Program-made: the position numbers and the translations under genes | The notes under the pieces: model-generated | Database searches by the model: none | What the model was told of the DNA's origin: nothing | What the model saw: only the letters and a program-made list of their open reading frames with translations | Shown: piece by piece, positions 20,829 to 32,505 of the stretch | Layout of the letters: each line of letters opens with the position of its first letter | Position numbering within the stretch: position 1 is the first letter of the stretch | Origin: Apoderus coryli | Lineage: Eukaryota > Arthropoda > Insecta > Coleoptera > Attelabidae | Assembly: GCA_911728435.2 (NCBI GenBank) | Contig: OU452213.1 | Coordinates: 8,907,834 to 8,971,833, forward strand | Length of the DNA: 64,000 nucleotides | Reading direction: 5' to 3'

Positions 20829-21083
20829 GATGATTTTTTAACGCCGCACTAGCTTTTGCTATCATTAAATAATCATTTAAATTCAATTCTGCTTTAAGTT
20901 TGTTTGCGTCGTCCAACCATTCTTCTATAGAATAGGCAGTCTTATCAGGATCATAACTAGTTAACTTAAATGATGACATTTGCGCGGATGCCGATAAGAA
21001 AGCTTGGGTATTGGAGATATCCGCCCCCGTAAAACCCGTTGTTGGAGTAGAACATGCAGCAATTCACGAATTTCTTCCGACAT
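20829..21083 (-). pseudogene. Gag N-terminal remnant of the LTR element
   Basis: The minus frame opens with an ATG near 21083 (MSEEIRELLHVLLQQ). After a slip it continues as SSFKLTSYDPDKTAYSIEEW and LDDANKLKAELNLNDYLM, then AKASAALKN. The FDPD-x-TAYSIEEWLDD pattern is typical of Gag of insect Gypsy-like elements. After AALKN the sequence crosses a deletion into the integrase tail. It is not functional. Confidence 0.65.
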
Positions 21084-21149
21084 TTTTAGTTATTGGTTAA
21101 CTAACAATTATTTTATTCTAAAAATAAATTTATTGTTTATTTGCAACAC

Positions 21150-21312
21150 GTGTAGTACAATTTTATTGTTTATAATTGTTTATTGCAGCACAATATTTAA
21201 ATTTTATAATTGTTTATTATAGCTCGTAGTCCAATATTTAAATTTTATAATTGTTTATTATAACACGTAGTACAATATCAACATTTTATAATTATTTATT
21301 ATAGCACGTAGT
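21150..21312. repeat. ~54-bp tandem repeats in the leader
   Basis: About three imperfect units of TTTTATAATTGTTTATTATA followed by GCnCGTAGTCCAATAT lie between the Gag start and the primer-binding site. Confidence 0.65.
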
Positions 21313-21330
21313 CCAATATCCCACTTCTGA
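21313..21330 (-). other. Putative primer-binding site
   Basis: TCAGAAGTGGGATATTGG directly follows the 5' LTR end (...TTTTTACA) on the minus strand. TCAGAAGTGGGA is complementary to a tRNA 3' end of the type ...TCCCACTTCTGA, as in some leucine tRNAs. The tRNA identity is inference. Confidence 0.5.
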
Positions 21331-21567
21331 TGTAAAAAGTATTCTTTTATTATTTTCAAATTATTTAATAAAACTCTCAAAACTACACCCAAAATCATTT
21401 ATTATTTGTCATCACATAAAACAACGTATTTCTAACAGCTCTTATTAACTCTCTTCTATTACATTTTCTTATCTTCCGATTCTCTCATTACTCGTTCGGC
21501 CACCCTTGTTATATCGTAAATAAAAACCTGTTTGTCTAGTGTGACGTAGGCGAACCACGGCGGAAAA
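21331..21567 (-). repeat. Right LTR (5' LTR)
   Basis: Matches 20045-20285, with a few substitutions and small gaps (for example TTAACTCTC against TTAACATCTCTC). It loses similarity after CGGCGGAA. Confidence 0.75.
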
Positions 21568-21574
21568 GAACAAA

Positions 21575-22155
21575 GAAAATAAAAGACGTCACCTCCATAA
21601 TTGCACTCCATTGAGGGTATGGACTAGTTCTTCATATTATGGAAATACGTTGTGGAAAAGTACTTTAACACGTCAGTTATTATTTAAAATTGCCACATTA
21701 CCACCAGTAACCCTATTCCCACGAAAAATGGATTTAATAGAGTGCAGGTCATTGAAAACACGTGCATATTTGCATACATATCCATCAAATTATTGGTAAA
21801 TCTATAGTAACAAACCCAATTTTATTTCGGTAAATATTTATCAATGTAAAATATACCCAAATCTATTGTGTATTGGGATTTGGCGAAAATATAATCCAAT
21901 TTTCCAGCCTGGGGTTGTAGATTTATTTTACAATTAACACATCTCCTGTATTTTGTGTGTAGACAGATTATTTTGAACGTGCATTCTGTCGAGTTGGTTA
22001 TTTGATGTGCATCTACATTCTGCAAATACGAGCGCAAGAAATTATTCTATTAAAATAGTCGAAATACGTGAGAACTGACAATTTGAATCCTAATTATGAA
22101 TTTAGAGTGACTGGAAATTATGGATATTGTGATAACATTAATTATTTCGTATTGG
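21575..22155. other. Unassigned spacer
   Basis: No recognisable gene or repeat end. Confidence 0.4.
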
Positions 22156-22238
22156 TTCTTCGGATTATCTTGGCGTTCAGAAATAGTGTAAAAAGGGGTT
22201 AAAAATGCATAGGCGTTCGTAAATAGTAGGAAAAATAA

Positions 22239-22400
22239 TAATAATAAAGTGATTTATTGTGTATAATAATTTACAAAAATTATTACAACAAAAGGCATGA
22301 GATTTGGCTATAAAGCCACTCTTACACTCCGCCCAATAGGCAAAAAAAAACAATAATAAGTAGCATTAAACACTAAATCCAGCTGCAGATTACAAAGTAT
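22239..22400 (-). mobile_element. LINE 3' end with (ATT)n tail
   Basis: On the minus strand, GGCTTTATAGCCAAATCTCATG leads through ACACAATAAATCACTT to TTATTATTATTATT. An AATAAA signal followed by an (ATT)n tail is typical of CR1/Jockey-type LINE 3' ends. The upstream limit is unclear and no coding sequence is recognisable. Confidence 0.5.
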
Positions 22401-22599
22401 GAAAAAAAAAATAGATTGGTTCTTAATTAGAGAAAAAAAAAAAAAGAAATTTTACATTTATAACAACTTAGAACTACTCCGAAGAAATACATAAATAAAT
22501 ACATAATGCATAGGTATAATGTAATATGTTATGACAACATTAATCTTTGCCTAAGCTCTCTCTTGAACGAGTAAGGAGACAACTGGAGAATATCCACGT

Positions 22600-22905
22600 A
22601 TTGATTCAAAATTTTCGTAAAAGGGTAAAAAAAATTAGACAGGAAAATGATACCTATATTTTGCATTTTTAGTAGTTGAGTTGGCTAAAAAAGGGTCAGA
22701 AAACTCGATATCCACGATAACTCAAATCTCACTGAGCAGATTTGTAACAAATTGGTACAAAAATACTACAGGATGTTTCTAGGTGCTGATTAACATTTGG
22801 AAAACATTGACCTTCTAGGCAAGAGGTTTAAAAAAAGGTTAAAAAATTTATAGTTCTTAAACCTATCCGAAATATTGAATAATTTTTATTGGATAAGTAA
22901 TATAC
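22600..22905 (-). repeat. Dispersed copy of the 53-54 kb array family
   Basis: The reverse complement (AAACC-TCTTGCCTAG, GTAGTATTTTTGTACCAA, GAGTTATCGTGGATAT, CTGACCCTTTTTT) aligns in order with the units at 53.5-53.7 kb. Nearby 22158-22230 also contains two GGCGTTCG/A-nAAATAGT words of the same family. Confidence 0.65.
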
Positions 22906-22949
22906 AAAAACCAACGTGAGTAAAGAGAGCGAGAGTTTGTGTCTTTCTT

Positions 22950-24030
22950 AATCTAACAAACTAGTACCTACTTTGCTTAGTTTAAAGGTTTATATTTCTA
23001 ATTTCCAGTATTCAATTAGCCGATCCCAAGTTTAATCAACCAAGATCAGTACAAATTTTAGTATGTGCTGGATTATTTTGGCACTACATCTTGTAATAAG
23101 AACAAACCAGTTTTACCACAAACTCAATTATGTTGGTCTATTTGTCCAAATTTTGGGTTCTAGATATGCCATTAAAAAACCTCAGAGTTGTTTTGGTAAT
23201 CCAGAATTTAGTGCTGAGAAAGGATTTTATTCCTTAGAGCGCAGGTGAGGTAAAACTATTCTTTACAAAAACCATCTTTTGGTTTTATGCGAGAATATCA
23301 AGCTCGGGGTTTTCTTCAATAGTTGTTCATCTCCTAATGGTTTGACGCCAAACAATATTGAGTTTAGGCTATATGCAAAAAATGAAAAACAGAATATTTC
23401 TGGTAATTTGTATTGTCATTTAACCAAAATATTCTTAAAAATGATCGTATTCCTAAACCATTAATTTCCATGCGCTTAAAGTTGAACAACACTATATAGA
23501 GGCATTTATTATATGACTGAATATGCAAATAGAGCAAATGCATTCATTTAATTTATATGCAAATTCAACAGTCTCTTCAAGCGATAAAACAGGCCACAGA
23601 AAAATCAGTAGCCTGTAGGGATTCATCAATCAACGCGGATGGCAACACTGTGGATGCTTTTCCATTGAATCTACTTATAAATATTCCCGAAAACCAACTA
23701 TAATCAATTTATTGGGTGGTTCGTTTTAACTCAAAAGGCTCTTTATCGGCTTTAGCTTTTTTTTTCCCTTTTAGATGTTCTGCAAAAAACTCATAAAATA
23801 TTTAAAGGGTGTTTCTGCTGTACGCAATATAGTCCTGATTGGTAAATAAATATTTTGCTTTTATCTTTAATCCACTTGGAATTCGGTGTTTTTAGTTTAA
23901 AAGAGATAAATTTACGAGGGTTCTTTTTTGAGGTCGGCATTGGATTGCCTCCTAGTTTCGGGGAACTCATGGTAGCATCTTTTAGGTCCTCTTCTGTTCA
24001 TACTTGTTGTAAATGACTTACTATTATACA
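22950..24030. other. Unassigned spacer
   Basis: Short open frames at 23063 and 23279 (+) have no motif. I see no terminal repeat. Confidence 0.35.
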
Positions 24031-24035
24031 CAGGG

Positions 24036-24120
24036 CGTTTCAAAAAGATGCGGCAATATTTAAAGGCGTCATTTCTCAGGTCATTTTATGAAAAAAAGTT
24101 CCCATAAACATACCATAAAC
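24036..24120 (+). mobile_element. CAGGGYG-type transposon end
   Basis: ACACAGGGCGTTTCAAAAAG starts here. AAAGTTCCCATAAACATACC follows, similar to the internal segment of the 18.8 kb fragment. It abuts the Tc1 piece. Confidence 0.45.
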
Positions 24121-24595
24121 CATATTTTCAAGGGAACCATTTGGTGGTGGATCAAAAATGTTCTGGGGTGGCATTTGTTTTGCCGCACGCACAGAATTAG
24201 TCCCTGTTCGTCCGCGATCCATGAATGCAGAATTCTATCTAGAAAACATTATTCAAGACCATGTTATGCCGTTTGCGCCATTTATAGGGGATACATTCAT
24301 TTTTATGCAAGATAATGCAAGGCCTCACACCGCAAGACCTGTTTTAGATTACCTAAATGAGATTAATATTCAAATCTTAGAGTGGCCATCCAATCGAGCA
24401 CCTTTGGGATGTTCTGAAAAAATCAATTCGACGTCATGTACCTGCCCCAATCAACCTGCAAGAACTGGAACATGCTGTTCTGATAGAATGGGAAAACATC
24501 CCGCAAGAAACCATTTAGAACTTGATAACAAGCTTACCCAGACGAATGCAAGCGGTTATATAACAGCTCGAAGAGGTATTACGCGTTATTAGGGT
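24121..24595 (+). pseudogene. Tc1-type transposase catalytic fragment
   Basis: GGSKMFWGGICFAARTELVP (about 24143-24200), FYLENIIQDHVMPFAPFIGD and FIFMQDNARPHTARPVLDYL (about 24300-24350, second catalytic Asp in QDN) are diagnostic of Tc1-like DDE transposases. After ILEWPSN the frame is broken exactly where SPDLNPIEH (third catalytic residue) should be. Further on, ELEHAVLIEWENIPQETI is readable in another frame. The N-terminal paired-like DNA-binding domain and first Asp are missing. It is inactive. Confidence 0.85.
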
Positions 24596-24599
24596 TCAT

Positions 24600-25395
24600 C
24601 ATTTTGTTAATTGGGTTTTTCGTTTGTTAAAGTTCAAAGATTTTTCAGTTTTCAATTTTTTGTACCTTATCGCGTTAAATGTTGCTTAATTGTTAAAACT
24701 GTAATAATAATGAATAAATCTTCCTCGATGTAATAATGTTTAATTACCCTTATTTATGTTACCCTTAATTAGACGTGGTTTATATTCACTAATAAAAATT
24801 ACAATAATACAAATATAATATCAATATTTGTAGTGGTGCGATAATTTTGAACAGGAGTTTAGTTAGTAGCGAAATATTTCCTTACCCATTTTTTTGAAAT
24901 TTGGCAGCGTTGTCGCTAGAAATAGGACGCTTATATGGCCCTAACTATATCAAAATTAGTAAGTCCAGTGGCGTTAGAGAGCTACTTAATAAAAATTATT
25001 GGCAAAAAAATGTACGCCACTGACTGTTATTTAATTGCGATATTGGCTTGAGATAAAGCAACTAAAACTATCTCTTGTACTTTTTCACCACAAAAACATT
25101 ACTTAAAAAAAATAATTTTTCTTCAACAAAATTTATTCAAATGCATAAAGATTTGATCAGGTACTCTTTTCTGACCCCTGAGAGTAGCTCGCACAATGTC
25201 AAATGCATTTATTATTTCAGTTTCACTAAATTTAGTAGGACACTTCCCGGTTTCAGTTTCTTGTTTTTTAAGGTAGCGAGCTCGGTTTCGTCTTCTTCCT
25301 CCCACTCGTGATTTTTCTCAGTGAAACCTGCTTTAGAAAAGCATGATAGTTTTCTGAGAAACATTTTCCCTCCATAGTTTTTTAACGACTTCGGT
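24600..25395. other. Mostly unassigned spacer
   Basis: No gene is recognised. A minus frame at 25123-25305 is unusually rich in charged residues but has no known motif. A mini-hAT-like palindrome sits at 24966-25022. Confidence 0.35.
24966..25022. mobile_element. 57-bp element with hAT-like 9-bp TIRs
   Basis: CAGTGGCGT at 24966-24974 and ACGCCACTG at 25014-25022 are perfect inverted ends of hAT type around only 39 bp. No 8-bp duplication is evident. Confidence 0.35.
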
Positions 25396-25399
25396 TATA

Positions 25400-26204
25400 T
25401 AGGGTTTTCCAATAAGAGGTGTTATTTTGATATTCAAAGGAAAATGCAATTTTATTTCATTATAAAGATGAAGGTATGCCGTTAATAATGGAAAATAACA
25501 TCAGCCAAATGACCACTACGAGCACGCCTACAGGACCATATCCTTTTCATGAAATTTCCCATAACCAAATCGCAAAGTGGCTGCCCTATGTCCTCGATAG
25601 CAATCCCATCGTGAAGGTATTGAATCGACGCTGGAAATGGGCCTCATCACTCAAGTTGATTTTTAGATGGAATTCCGGATCAGTTTAATGCATTTCAAGG
25701 ACCCAATCGGCAAAGACACGACGTTGTTGATGATCGGCCGGCTTGAGTCTTGTGTTAACTGAACTTTATAAGCCTCTAGACCCAAATCTTTATGCAAAAT
25801 ACGGTGTAATGACCTTTTTGAAATGCTTAATTCCAAAGAACGACGAGGAATGGACAAACCTGCGTTTTCTTCAACACTTTCGGCTACAGCAGCAATATTC
25901 TCGGTTGTTCTAGAGCGACGTACACGGGTTTTAGTCTTCACATCTCTAACTTGTCCCAACAGCTCGAATTTTTCCACCAATTTCTGTATTGCGGTCCGAC
26001 AGGGTGCTTCACGACGACCCAAAAATGATCGAGTTTTACTTTTACTCTCTACCAAATTTCAATGCGTTGTAGAAGCGTGTATCGTTCCCTTTTTATTAAT
26101 GGCGTAGTTTCTACTTGTCAAATGTCAAAAAATGACAACTCCAAAAGTGACATATACCGAAATAGCGGGCTATTCAAAATAACACCTCTTATTGGAAAAC
26201 CCTT
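25400..26204 (-). mobile_element. mariner-type element with TIRs, internally deleted
   Basis: The ends are inverted repeats: AGGGTTTTCCAATAAGAGGT and GTTATTTTGA from about 25400 to 25430, and the reverse complement ending at 26204. The same terminus occurs at 14744. The inside holds a minus-strand transposase. At ~805 bp it is shorter than an autonomous copy (about 1.3 kb expected). Confidence 0.8.
25470..26100 (-). pseudogene. DUF4817-type transposase remnant
   Basis: Minus-strand reading. A start segment like that at 14862 (RYTLLQRIEI) leads, after a slip, into KTRSFLGRREAPCRTAIQKL, VEKFELLGQVRDV and TTENIAAVAESVEENAGLS. IPRRSLELSISKRSLHRIL and the HKDLGLEAYKVQLTQ helix-turn-helix block follow (to about 25750). 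A jump then leads to RRVFADWVLEM and to LSDEAHF, where SDE carries the first catalytic Asp (about 25660-25640). The remaining catalytic core is lost. It is inactive but clearly the source protein family of the TIRs. Confidence 0.8.
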
Positions 26205-26209
26205 TACAG

Positions 26210-28570
26210 TGTTTGTTTTATGTTTTTTATAATACCCTGGTCCATACGTTGCAATTTGGAGGTCATGTTTGGTGGAAAAAGGTCAATTCACTATTCGTTA
26301 ATTTTTTTATTACACTAACTGGATGTGCAGCACATTTGAGCACCATCTGAACTTAAATTTGCGATTTTACTAGGCCTCGACTATAAAATGGGTTAGGAAT
26401 TCCCCAAGTGTCTCACAGAAATCTACCTGCTTTATTGCCTACCATTAGGCGTTATGAACGCGTTAAGAACATTTTCAAAATAATGCGATATAAAAATGTA
26501 AACGGGAAACACGAAAAGGCCAAGATCTCAATAAATGCATTCAAATTTATACATAAAAATATACACAAAAGCCCGGTAAAAATTTTATTAGGTAGAGTAC
26601 TACTCATTTTAAAGATTCACTAGATGCAGGGCTTTTTACGTTAAATTCCATTAAAATATTCTATGTCTTGAAAAAATGATCGAAACGTTATAATAAATAA
26701 TTTAAATATTATGTGTTAGTTAGATTTTATAAAATCCGGACCTAAAATCAAGAAAATACAAGATGTCCCGTTAAAAAAAACTTGGATATTGCACATCAAA
26801 ATTTGTGAAAATTTCCCTGCCACACCCTCTATAAATTTACCACCTAGCTGCCATATATTGTTAAAAGGTAGCTTTTTAAGTTATTGGGTGACATTTTATG
26901 ATATAATTTTAACTACGATCGCACAAGACATTTTAAGTTGAGATCATAAATTTGTTGAAAAAATACATAATCTCAATTTCCGTCTAAATCCCACAAAATT
27001 CGATTAGGGAGTCTTTATGAAACCTTTATTATTATTATTCTGAGGGAAAATGTAAAAATATATAGGGTGTCAGTTGATATCGGTGCAGCACTTTCCGTAT
27101 TATTAACACTCAAATAATTTAAAAATTTCTTTAAAACCAATAAACTTTTATATTCAACATTTTTTTTTCGAAAGTAAGTAGTAGTTTCTGACAAAAAGTT
27201 CTATTTCCTAATAAAGTGCCCACCCTGTACGTATGTATCTAAGGACTCAGTAAATTTTTAAATGCTTCAATTAGCCACTTTACCAAAAATAACAGCTCCG
27301 ACCTTTTATCAGCTTTTAATTGCTCTTCTTCTCGCTCAGACTTGCACGTTCAATTCCGTACTAATGAAATATAATTTCGCTGTTTCGAAACCCACTCATA
27401 TTTCAAGAGGTCTTATCAATTTTTCACGCTAAAACCAAAACTCTGTGTTTTTCACTTTCAAACATTTACCAAATAAAATGGAAACTCATCGTTGTTTCTT
27501 GCCAATTTCGACTAATTAAATCGTAAACTTTTGTGGAGTTTATTCCAATGTAACAAATTAGCAGGCCTGGTGAAACATCAAAATATTTTGTCCCTTTCCA
27601 GTTATTTAACCCGGAGTTTATACAGGATGGCTCACGATAGATGGCATGCTAGAAGTTTTAGGCACCGGCGTTTGCGAAATACTGCGTGAACTAACTTTAA
27701 CACGTACTCAATAATTAATTGTTCAGGACACAGAATTCCAACATTCTTAACTATTTTTCACAATATTCACGTTCGAAGGACCAAATTTTATGTATGATAA
27801 TTTTTGATGTTGATAATAAAATAACTAAGATGGACTGTAAATTTGTATTTGTTTTAATCTTATTCATGGTTGTTACAACTTTATGACAATTTTATTTATT
27901 CTCATTGACAACTATTATTGTTTTTTAATAGGGGGTGTTATCGAACAATATGTTTAATAAAGCCTTTTACCAAGGATTATTATTTTTTTAAATTTGCGAA
28001 AATGACCAAATTCGACATCGGTATCGCCTCGTTTGGTAAACTACTCTTTCGGTTAAAAAAATGTTCTTTTGTCACTTGTTGAACAATACATCATGTATTC
28101 CAATATTTTATGTAAAATTTCAGCTTTTGTACCTTGAAAACGAATTGAGGCTGTAACGAGTTTGACATCGAATTATTATTCGACGTTTTTCTAGGTGTCC
28201 GAATGCTACATTTCAGTTTTTTAATCAAATAATAAAATGTCGATGAAACGAGTTTCTATCTTTTTTGTTCCCGTTATTTAATCAAACTGTTAAATTAAAT
28301 TATTAAATTCCAGTTGTGAGATTTTCGAGCATCTGTCACTCGGTGTTGATGCTGATATTTTGGTTGATTTATACCATGCAAAAAGATATTTCGGGAGACA
28401 TTTTATTAAATTCTTTTGTCATATACTTACATAGCAGAAGGAGAGTTTTATCGTATTCTTAAAGTTTTAGTAACATTTCTTTGATGATGCAGCATTTTTT
28501 TACTAACCTAACTTGACAAAAGTCTTTATGAAAATATAATTCTTATCTTTTTGTGTCAATTTTTTGACTA
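26210..28570. other. Unassigned AT-rich spacer
   Basis: No domain recognised. 27062-27235 starts TATAGGGTGTCAGTTG and ends CACCCTGTACG, a possible ~170-bp TA-flanked MITE of the GGGTG type. Another terminus-like word, TATACAGGATGGCTCACG, lies at 27618. Otherwise nothing is seen. Confidence 0.35.
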
Positions 28571-28573
28571 GTA

Positions 28574-28741
28574 CAGGGTGATCACGTATAATTTTAATAA
28601 TGGTCCTATATAAACAAGTTTAAATTATGAGGGTTGAAGTAAATTAAGTGCTGGTTTAGTATCCGTAGTAAAAGAGATATAAAAAAGTATTCAAGTACGA
28701 TTTTTCAAAATTTTTCCAAGATTTTTAAATGGAATACCCTG
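28574..28741. mobile_element. 168-bp CAGGGT MITE, TA-flanked
   Basis: TA then CAGGGTGATCACG at 28574; ...GGAATACCCTG then TA at 28741. The terminal inverted repeats match only for the first few bases, so the call is tentative. Confidence 0.45.
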
Positions 28742-28772
28742 TATATTTTATGGCAGATAACTTTAATAGACT

Positions 28773-29225
28773 CACTGGCAAAAAAAAAAAACCGGCCACT
28801 AAAAACTGGCCCCAATTTCAAAGTTGCCTTCCTCGCGAACCGCTCATTTGATTTTGATGATTTTTTAAATTGTAGACTGATTTTTCAGTAACGATGTTAT
28901 GTCAGAAATTTTCATCCAGATTTGAATTTGAGGATATACGGGGTGCGACAATGAGACAAAGTTTCTTTCCCGAAATTTGGAACACCCTGTAGAGCGTAAC
29001 AGTTATAGCAGGTATTGTCAACTGGAATCACATTGAAGCCTGATCTTTTCTGAGCATTTCGTTTTTTTAATCACGACATTATCTCTATTTTTGTTGGAGA
29101 TACACTGTTTCAAAGCGAACGCTAAAAAAACACAAAAAATAAACCGAAAAATCAATCTACAATTTTAAATAAAAATCATCATCATCATCAGTTTTTAGTG
29201 GCCGGTTTTTTTTTGTCGCTGAGTG
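28773..29225. mobile_element. ~450-bp MITE with subterminal inverted repeats
   Basis: ACCGGCCACTAAAAACTG after an A-run at ~28780-28808 is matched in inverse at ~29188-29212 (CAGTTTTTAGTGGCCGG). A second inverted block, AAATTGTAGACTGATTTTTC (~28868), pairs with the complement of GAAAAATCAATCTACAATTT (~29147). An (ATC)n run lies at 29175-29190. Confidence 0.7.
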
Positions 29226-29229
29226 GAGT

Positions 29230-31830
29230 TTTTAATTTATATGCGCTTTTATACTTTTTAATAGAGAGAAAACACCCTTAACAAAATCGAACCAAGTAAG
29301 CTAAAAATAATGACAAGAAGGTAATTTAAATATTAATTTTTGTCGTTTAGAGTTTTACTTTAATTACAAAAGTTTTTAAAATGAGGTTTTTAGATCGAGA
29401 AATAATGTTACTACTCTTTGAGCGCTAAAATTTTTTCTTAATGAGCAAACTTTTTTCAAACAAGCTACAAGCATCTTAAGGAGTTCGGCTTGGTAGAAGC
29501 AGCTAGAGCTAAGCCACTTATAGACTCCTAAGGCTTCAATATACAATGCTGTAATTGTAGGGGTAAGTAAAACAGTTTTGCGTTAAATGCGATAAATTAG
29601 AATGAAAATTTCGCACTTTTAATAGGTAACATGAATCACAGTCTGCACTTATAAAACTAAACCACTTTGAAAATCTAATTTTGTAGTAAAAATGTTAATA
29701 GCCTTAATATAATTTCCATTATCGTTTAATTTCGAAAATTATATTAGCCTAAAACGTATAAGGAGAAAAACAAGTTAAATTACCTTATTACCATCTGTTT
29801 GCTTCAGTGAAACTAACAGTTTTCATTATCCAGCTACAATTTAAAGTTATCGCTTTAGTTGGCTAGAACCCGGTCATGACTGGTTATTTATTACGTTTTG
29901 TTTCCCTGATTAAAACTTAAATGCCCTCTTGCACTTAAAGCTACCATATACGTATGGATTTCTTCATTATTTACAGACAAGTTGATCATAATACAGGGTG
30001 TGTGGTAAGGAAATCCGAGAGCGGATATGGGAGCTCAAAATTTCCATACTTTGTCATATAGTACAATTTTTTTCACAATTGTCATTTTATAGGATTAATA
30101 ACCATTTTTTTTAAATATTTTGGTTACTCCTTTTAAAATTAGTCGGTTCCGAAAAAAAAACACTTTTTGCACGTCATATTTTCATATAATTTTGATATAA
30201 GTTGCAGATCTTGCGTGCCATTATTTTATCTCAAACAATATTCTAAACTTAACGTTTTTGCCACAGCCGATTATTTGACTTTTGTTATCCTTGAAAGTCC
30301 ATATCAGCATTTTTATTAGTTGACAATTAAGTGAAAAGTTACGTAACAAATGAGCGACAATTGACCGTAGCACATCATGTGCAAAATTTGGGTACGCGTT
30401 ACAATTAAGGCAATTTCTTAAAATTTATTAAAAAAAAACATCTTATCTCAGAAAAATCTAGATACTTACTTTAGTTAAGTTTCTACCTTTATTTTGCATG
30501 AAATAAAAACATTCTTGTACTTGTATATTTATTTCTGATTGATTATTAGTGCCAAGTCATTTTATTTTTATACTAGTTGTGACGGTGATTCTTGTTATAC
30601 CTCCTCTGATCATTGCCGAGAGAACCTGAAACGTGCCAAATTAATGTTGATTGTTTTTGTAGATATTGTAAATAATTAAATATTGCTTACCCATTAAAGG
30701 CGTTCTAGGCTAAACTCTGGGAAAATTCAGTTGGGTTTGGTGTGTCTGGAGATATTGTAGAGCTCGTGTTAGCCTCATTTTTAGATTCTTTTAGATATCG
30801 ACGTGATAGTATTTCTACGAATTGGTATGATATTAGATTAACTAATTACGACCTGTTTAGGGCCTTACCTTTTGTCAATTTTCGCGTTTGCGGCTGTTCT
30901 TTTGTAGCATCTATTGGTTTCAATAATTGAATTGAATGAAATATAAAAAAAAATGTATTTTTTCAACAACCAAATTATTATAGCAAACATAAAATAAACT
31001 TGGGAAAATTAAGTATGTGTTTGATTAAGTATCTGCGCGTGTGTCGGGTGCAAATTAATTACGCTATTGCGCGAATAATAAGTACGTGGTGGATCATGGC
31101 GATAATTTCAAAAAAAGTCTGGCGGCAGAGCAGTGAAAGTTGTTTAAGCTAGTAGATTCCATAAGTATAACACACAAATCTGTTTACTTTAATAAAAAAT
31201 TGACGATTTGGGAACTATTTAAAAAATATTTCCCGTAACATGAAGTTTTTCAGGACGAATCATTGCTGTTTCCGATTACACCATATGTTAAGGATCATAT
31301 TTTAATTGTGAACCTAATTTCATGTCTAAAAAATCATTAATTAAATAAGGTGAAGTCCATCTTATACAGCTAGCTAGCTCCATTCTTAAATAAAAACCAG
31401 TGAAGCTTGCCCTCGTGACTAAAACAGTAACCTACATTTTCCTGGGTGCAGCATATACAAACCGCACGAGAGTTTTTATATGTTGCCATACACAAGCAGA
31501 TTCATACATAAATTTTTCTGAAAAAAATTTTGTAACCTAAAATATTAACGAAAACTTCTGTAAAATTATTTCCTTTGTCATCTCTATATTTATTTGTACA
31601 AGCTGCCATTTTTCAGGATTAGGATTAGAATTGAGTATTGTGTTCATCATCATCGTTCATCATAATTTATAGCACTAGTATAAGTAGTAAATGAAAAAAT
31701 GGGTTTCCTAATTTTATTTTTTTATATAAGAGAGTCGCCATTTACGACAACCATTAGATAATGCTTTTAACATAATTATGTCACAGTATAATAAATAATA
31801 CAGTATTCTGACTCTACGCTTTCTCATCTC
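29230..31830. other. Unassigned spacer
   Basis: No gene recognised. A plus frame at 30742-30930 looks moderately protein-like but has no known motif. A terminus-like ATACAGGGTGTGTGG occurs at 29994. Confidence 0.35.
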
Positions 31831-32044
31831 GCATGCCGCCATTATGGGTTAAAACGTCACAAGAATCGCATAGACGTAGATAGATACCGTTCACTCCTGT
31901 GTTCAATATATAGTTCATTGTCGGCGTGTACGAGATAAATAAATATTGTGTTTGTAATCTAATTCTGTGTTTTGTGTTTTTGGTATAGTGTTCGTGAGAA
32001 TTAAAAGGATTTTATTTTTATTAACGTGTCTTGTTATTAATACA

Positions 32045-32145
32045 ATGAAGAATCAGGGAGGACATGTGTGTGCTGCAAAATGTTGTCCCAATAAGCGGTA
32101 CACTTGCTTTAAACATTTTTTTCGCTTCCCCAAAGATCTTGTTAG
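32045..32145 (+). CDS. Possible first coding exon with THAP-type zinc finger
   Basis: An ATG at 32045 opens MKNQGGHVCAAKCCPNKRY and continues to KHFFRFPKDLVR. The C-x3-C pair (VCAAKC) and the FFRFPKD block match the N-terminal half of a THAP domain (C2CH zinc finger). There the second half (W, then C-x2-H) follows a conserved intron. The reading ends exactly at TTAG|GTGAGT, a strong splice donor, and the frame soon meets stops. THAP domains bind DNA in host regulators and in P-like and some hAT transposases. I did not find the next exon. TCAATATATAGTTCATTG at about 31902 could be a TATA and initiator region. It could be host gene or transposon. Confidence 0.45.
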
Positions 32146-32505
32146 GTGAGTAATAAGTAAAAAAAAGATGAATACTAGATAATTTTACGTTTATAACAAC
32201 TATATTTGTATAACCGGAAAATTTATATTACGAAATGACAGTATCTAATATGTATTTAAACTAAATGCAAGTGAAACATAAACACAAATTGTCGGGTGCC
32301 GAGATAGCATGATAACGCAATCAGCTAGGGGTTATATTATTGACAATATATATATGGCCCTTGTTTGACTAAAATAGCTGACAACAGGAGTCAGTTGATG
32401 CAGGATTCAGGCACACGGCCTTTATGTGGAATTCGTAGCTAGCGCTAAGATTAAGGAAAGCGGCTAGTTAAGAATGAAACAACGTCGGATTTTTATTCAC
32501 TAATT

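Larger units (their letters stand above)
20045..21570 (-). mobile_element. Internally deleted Gypsy-type LTR retrotransposon
   Basis: Direct repeats at 20045-20290 and 21331-21567 are ~240 bp and nearly identical (TGTAAAAAGTATT ... TTGTTATATCGTAAA). Between them are a minus-strand Gag start, an integrase tail and tandem repeats. Next to the right LTR, TCAGAAGTGGGATATTGG (minus strand, 21330-21313) is a plausible tRNA primer-binding site. That makes the right repeat the 5' LTR. Protease, RT, RNase H and most of integrase are gone. No flanking target duplication could be matched. Confidence 0.8.
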
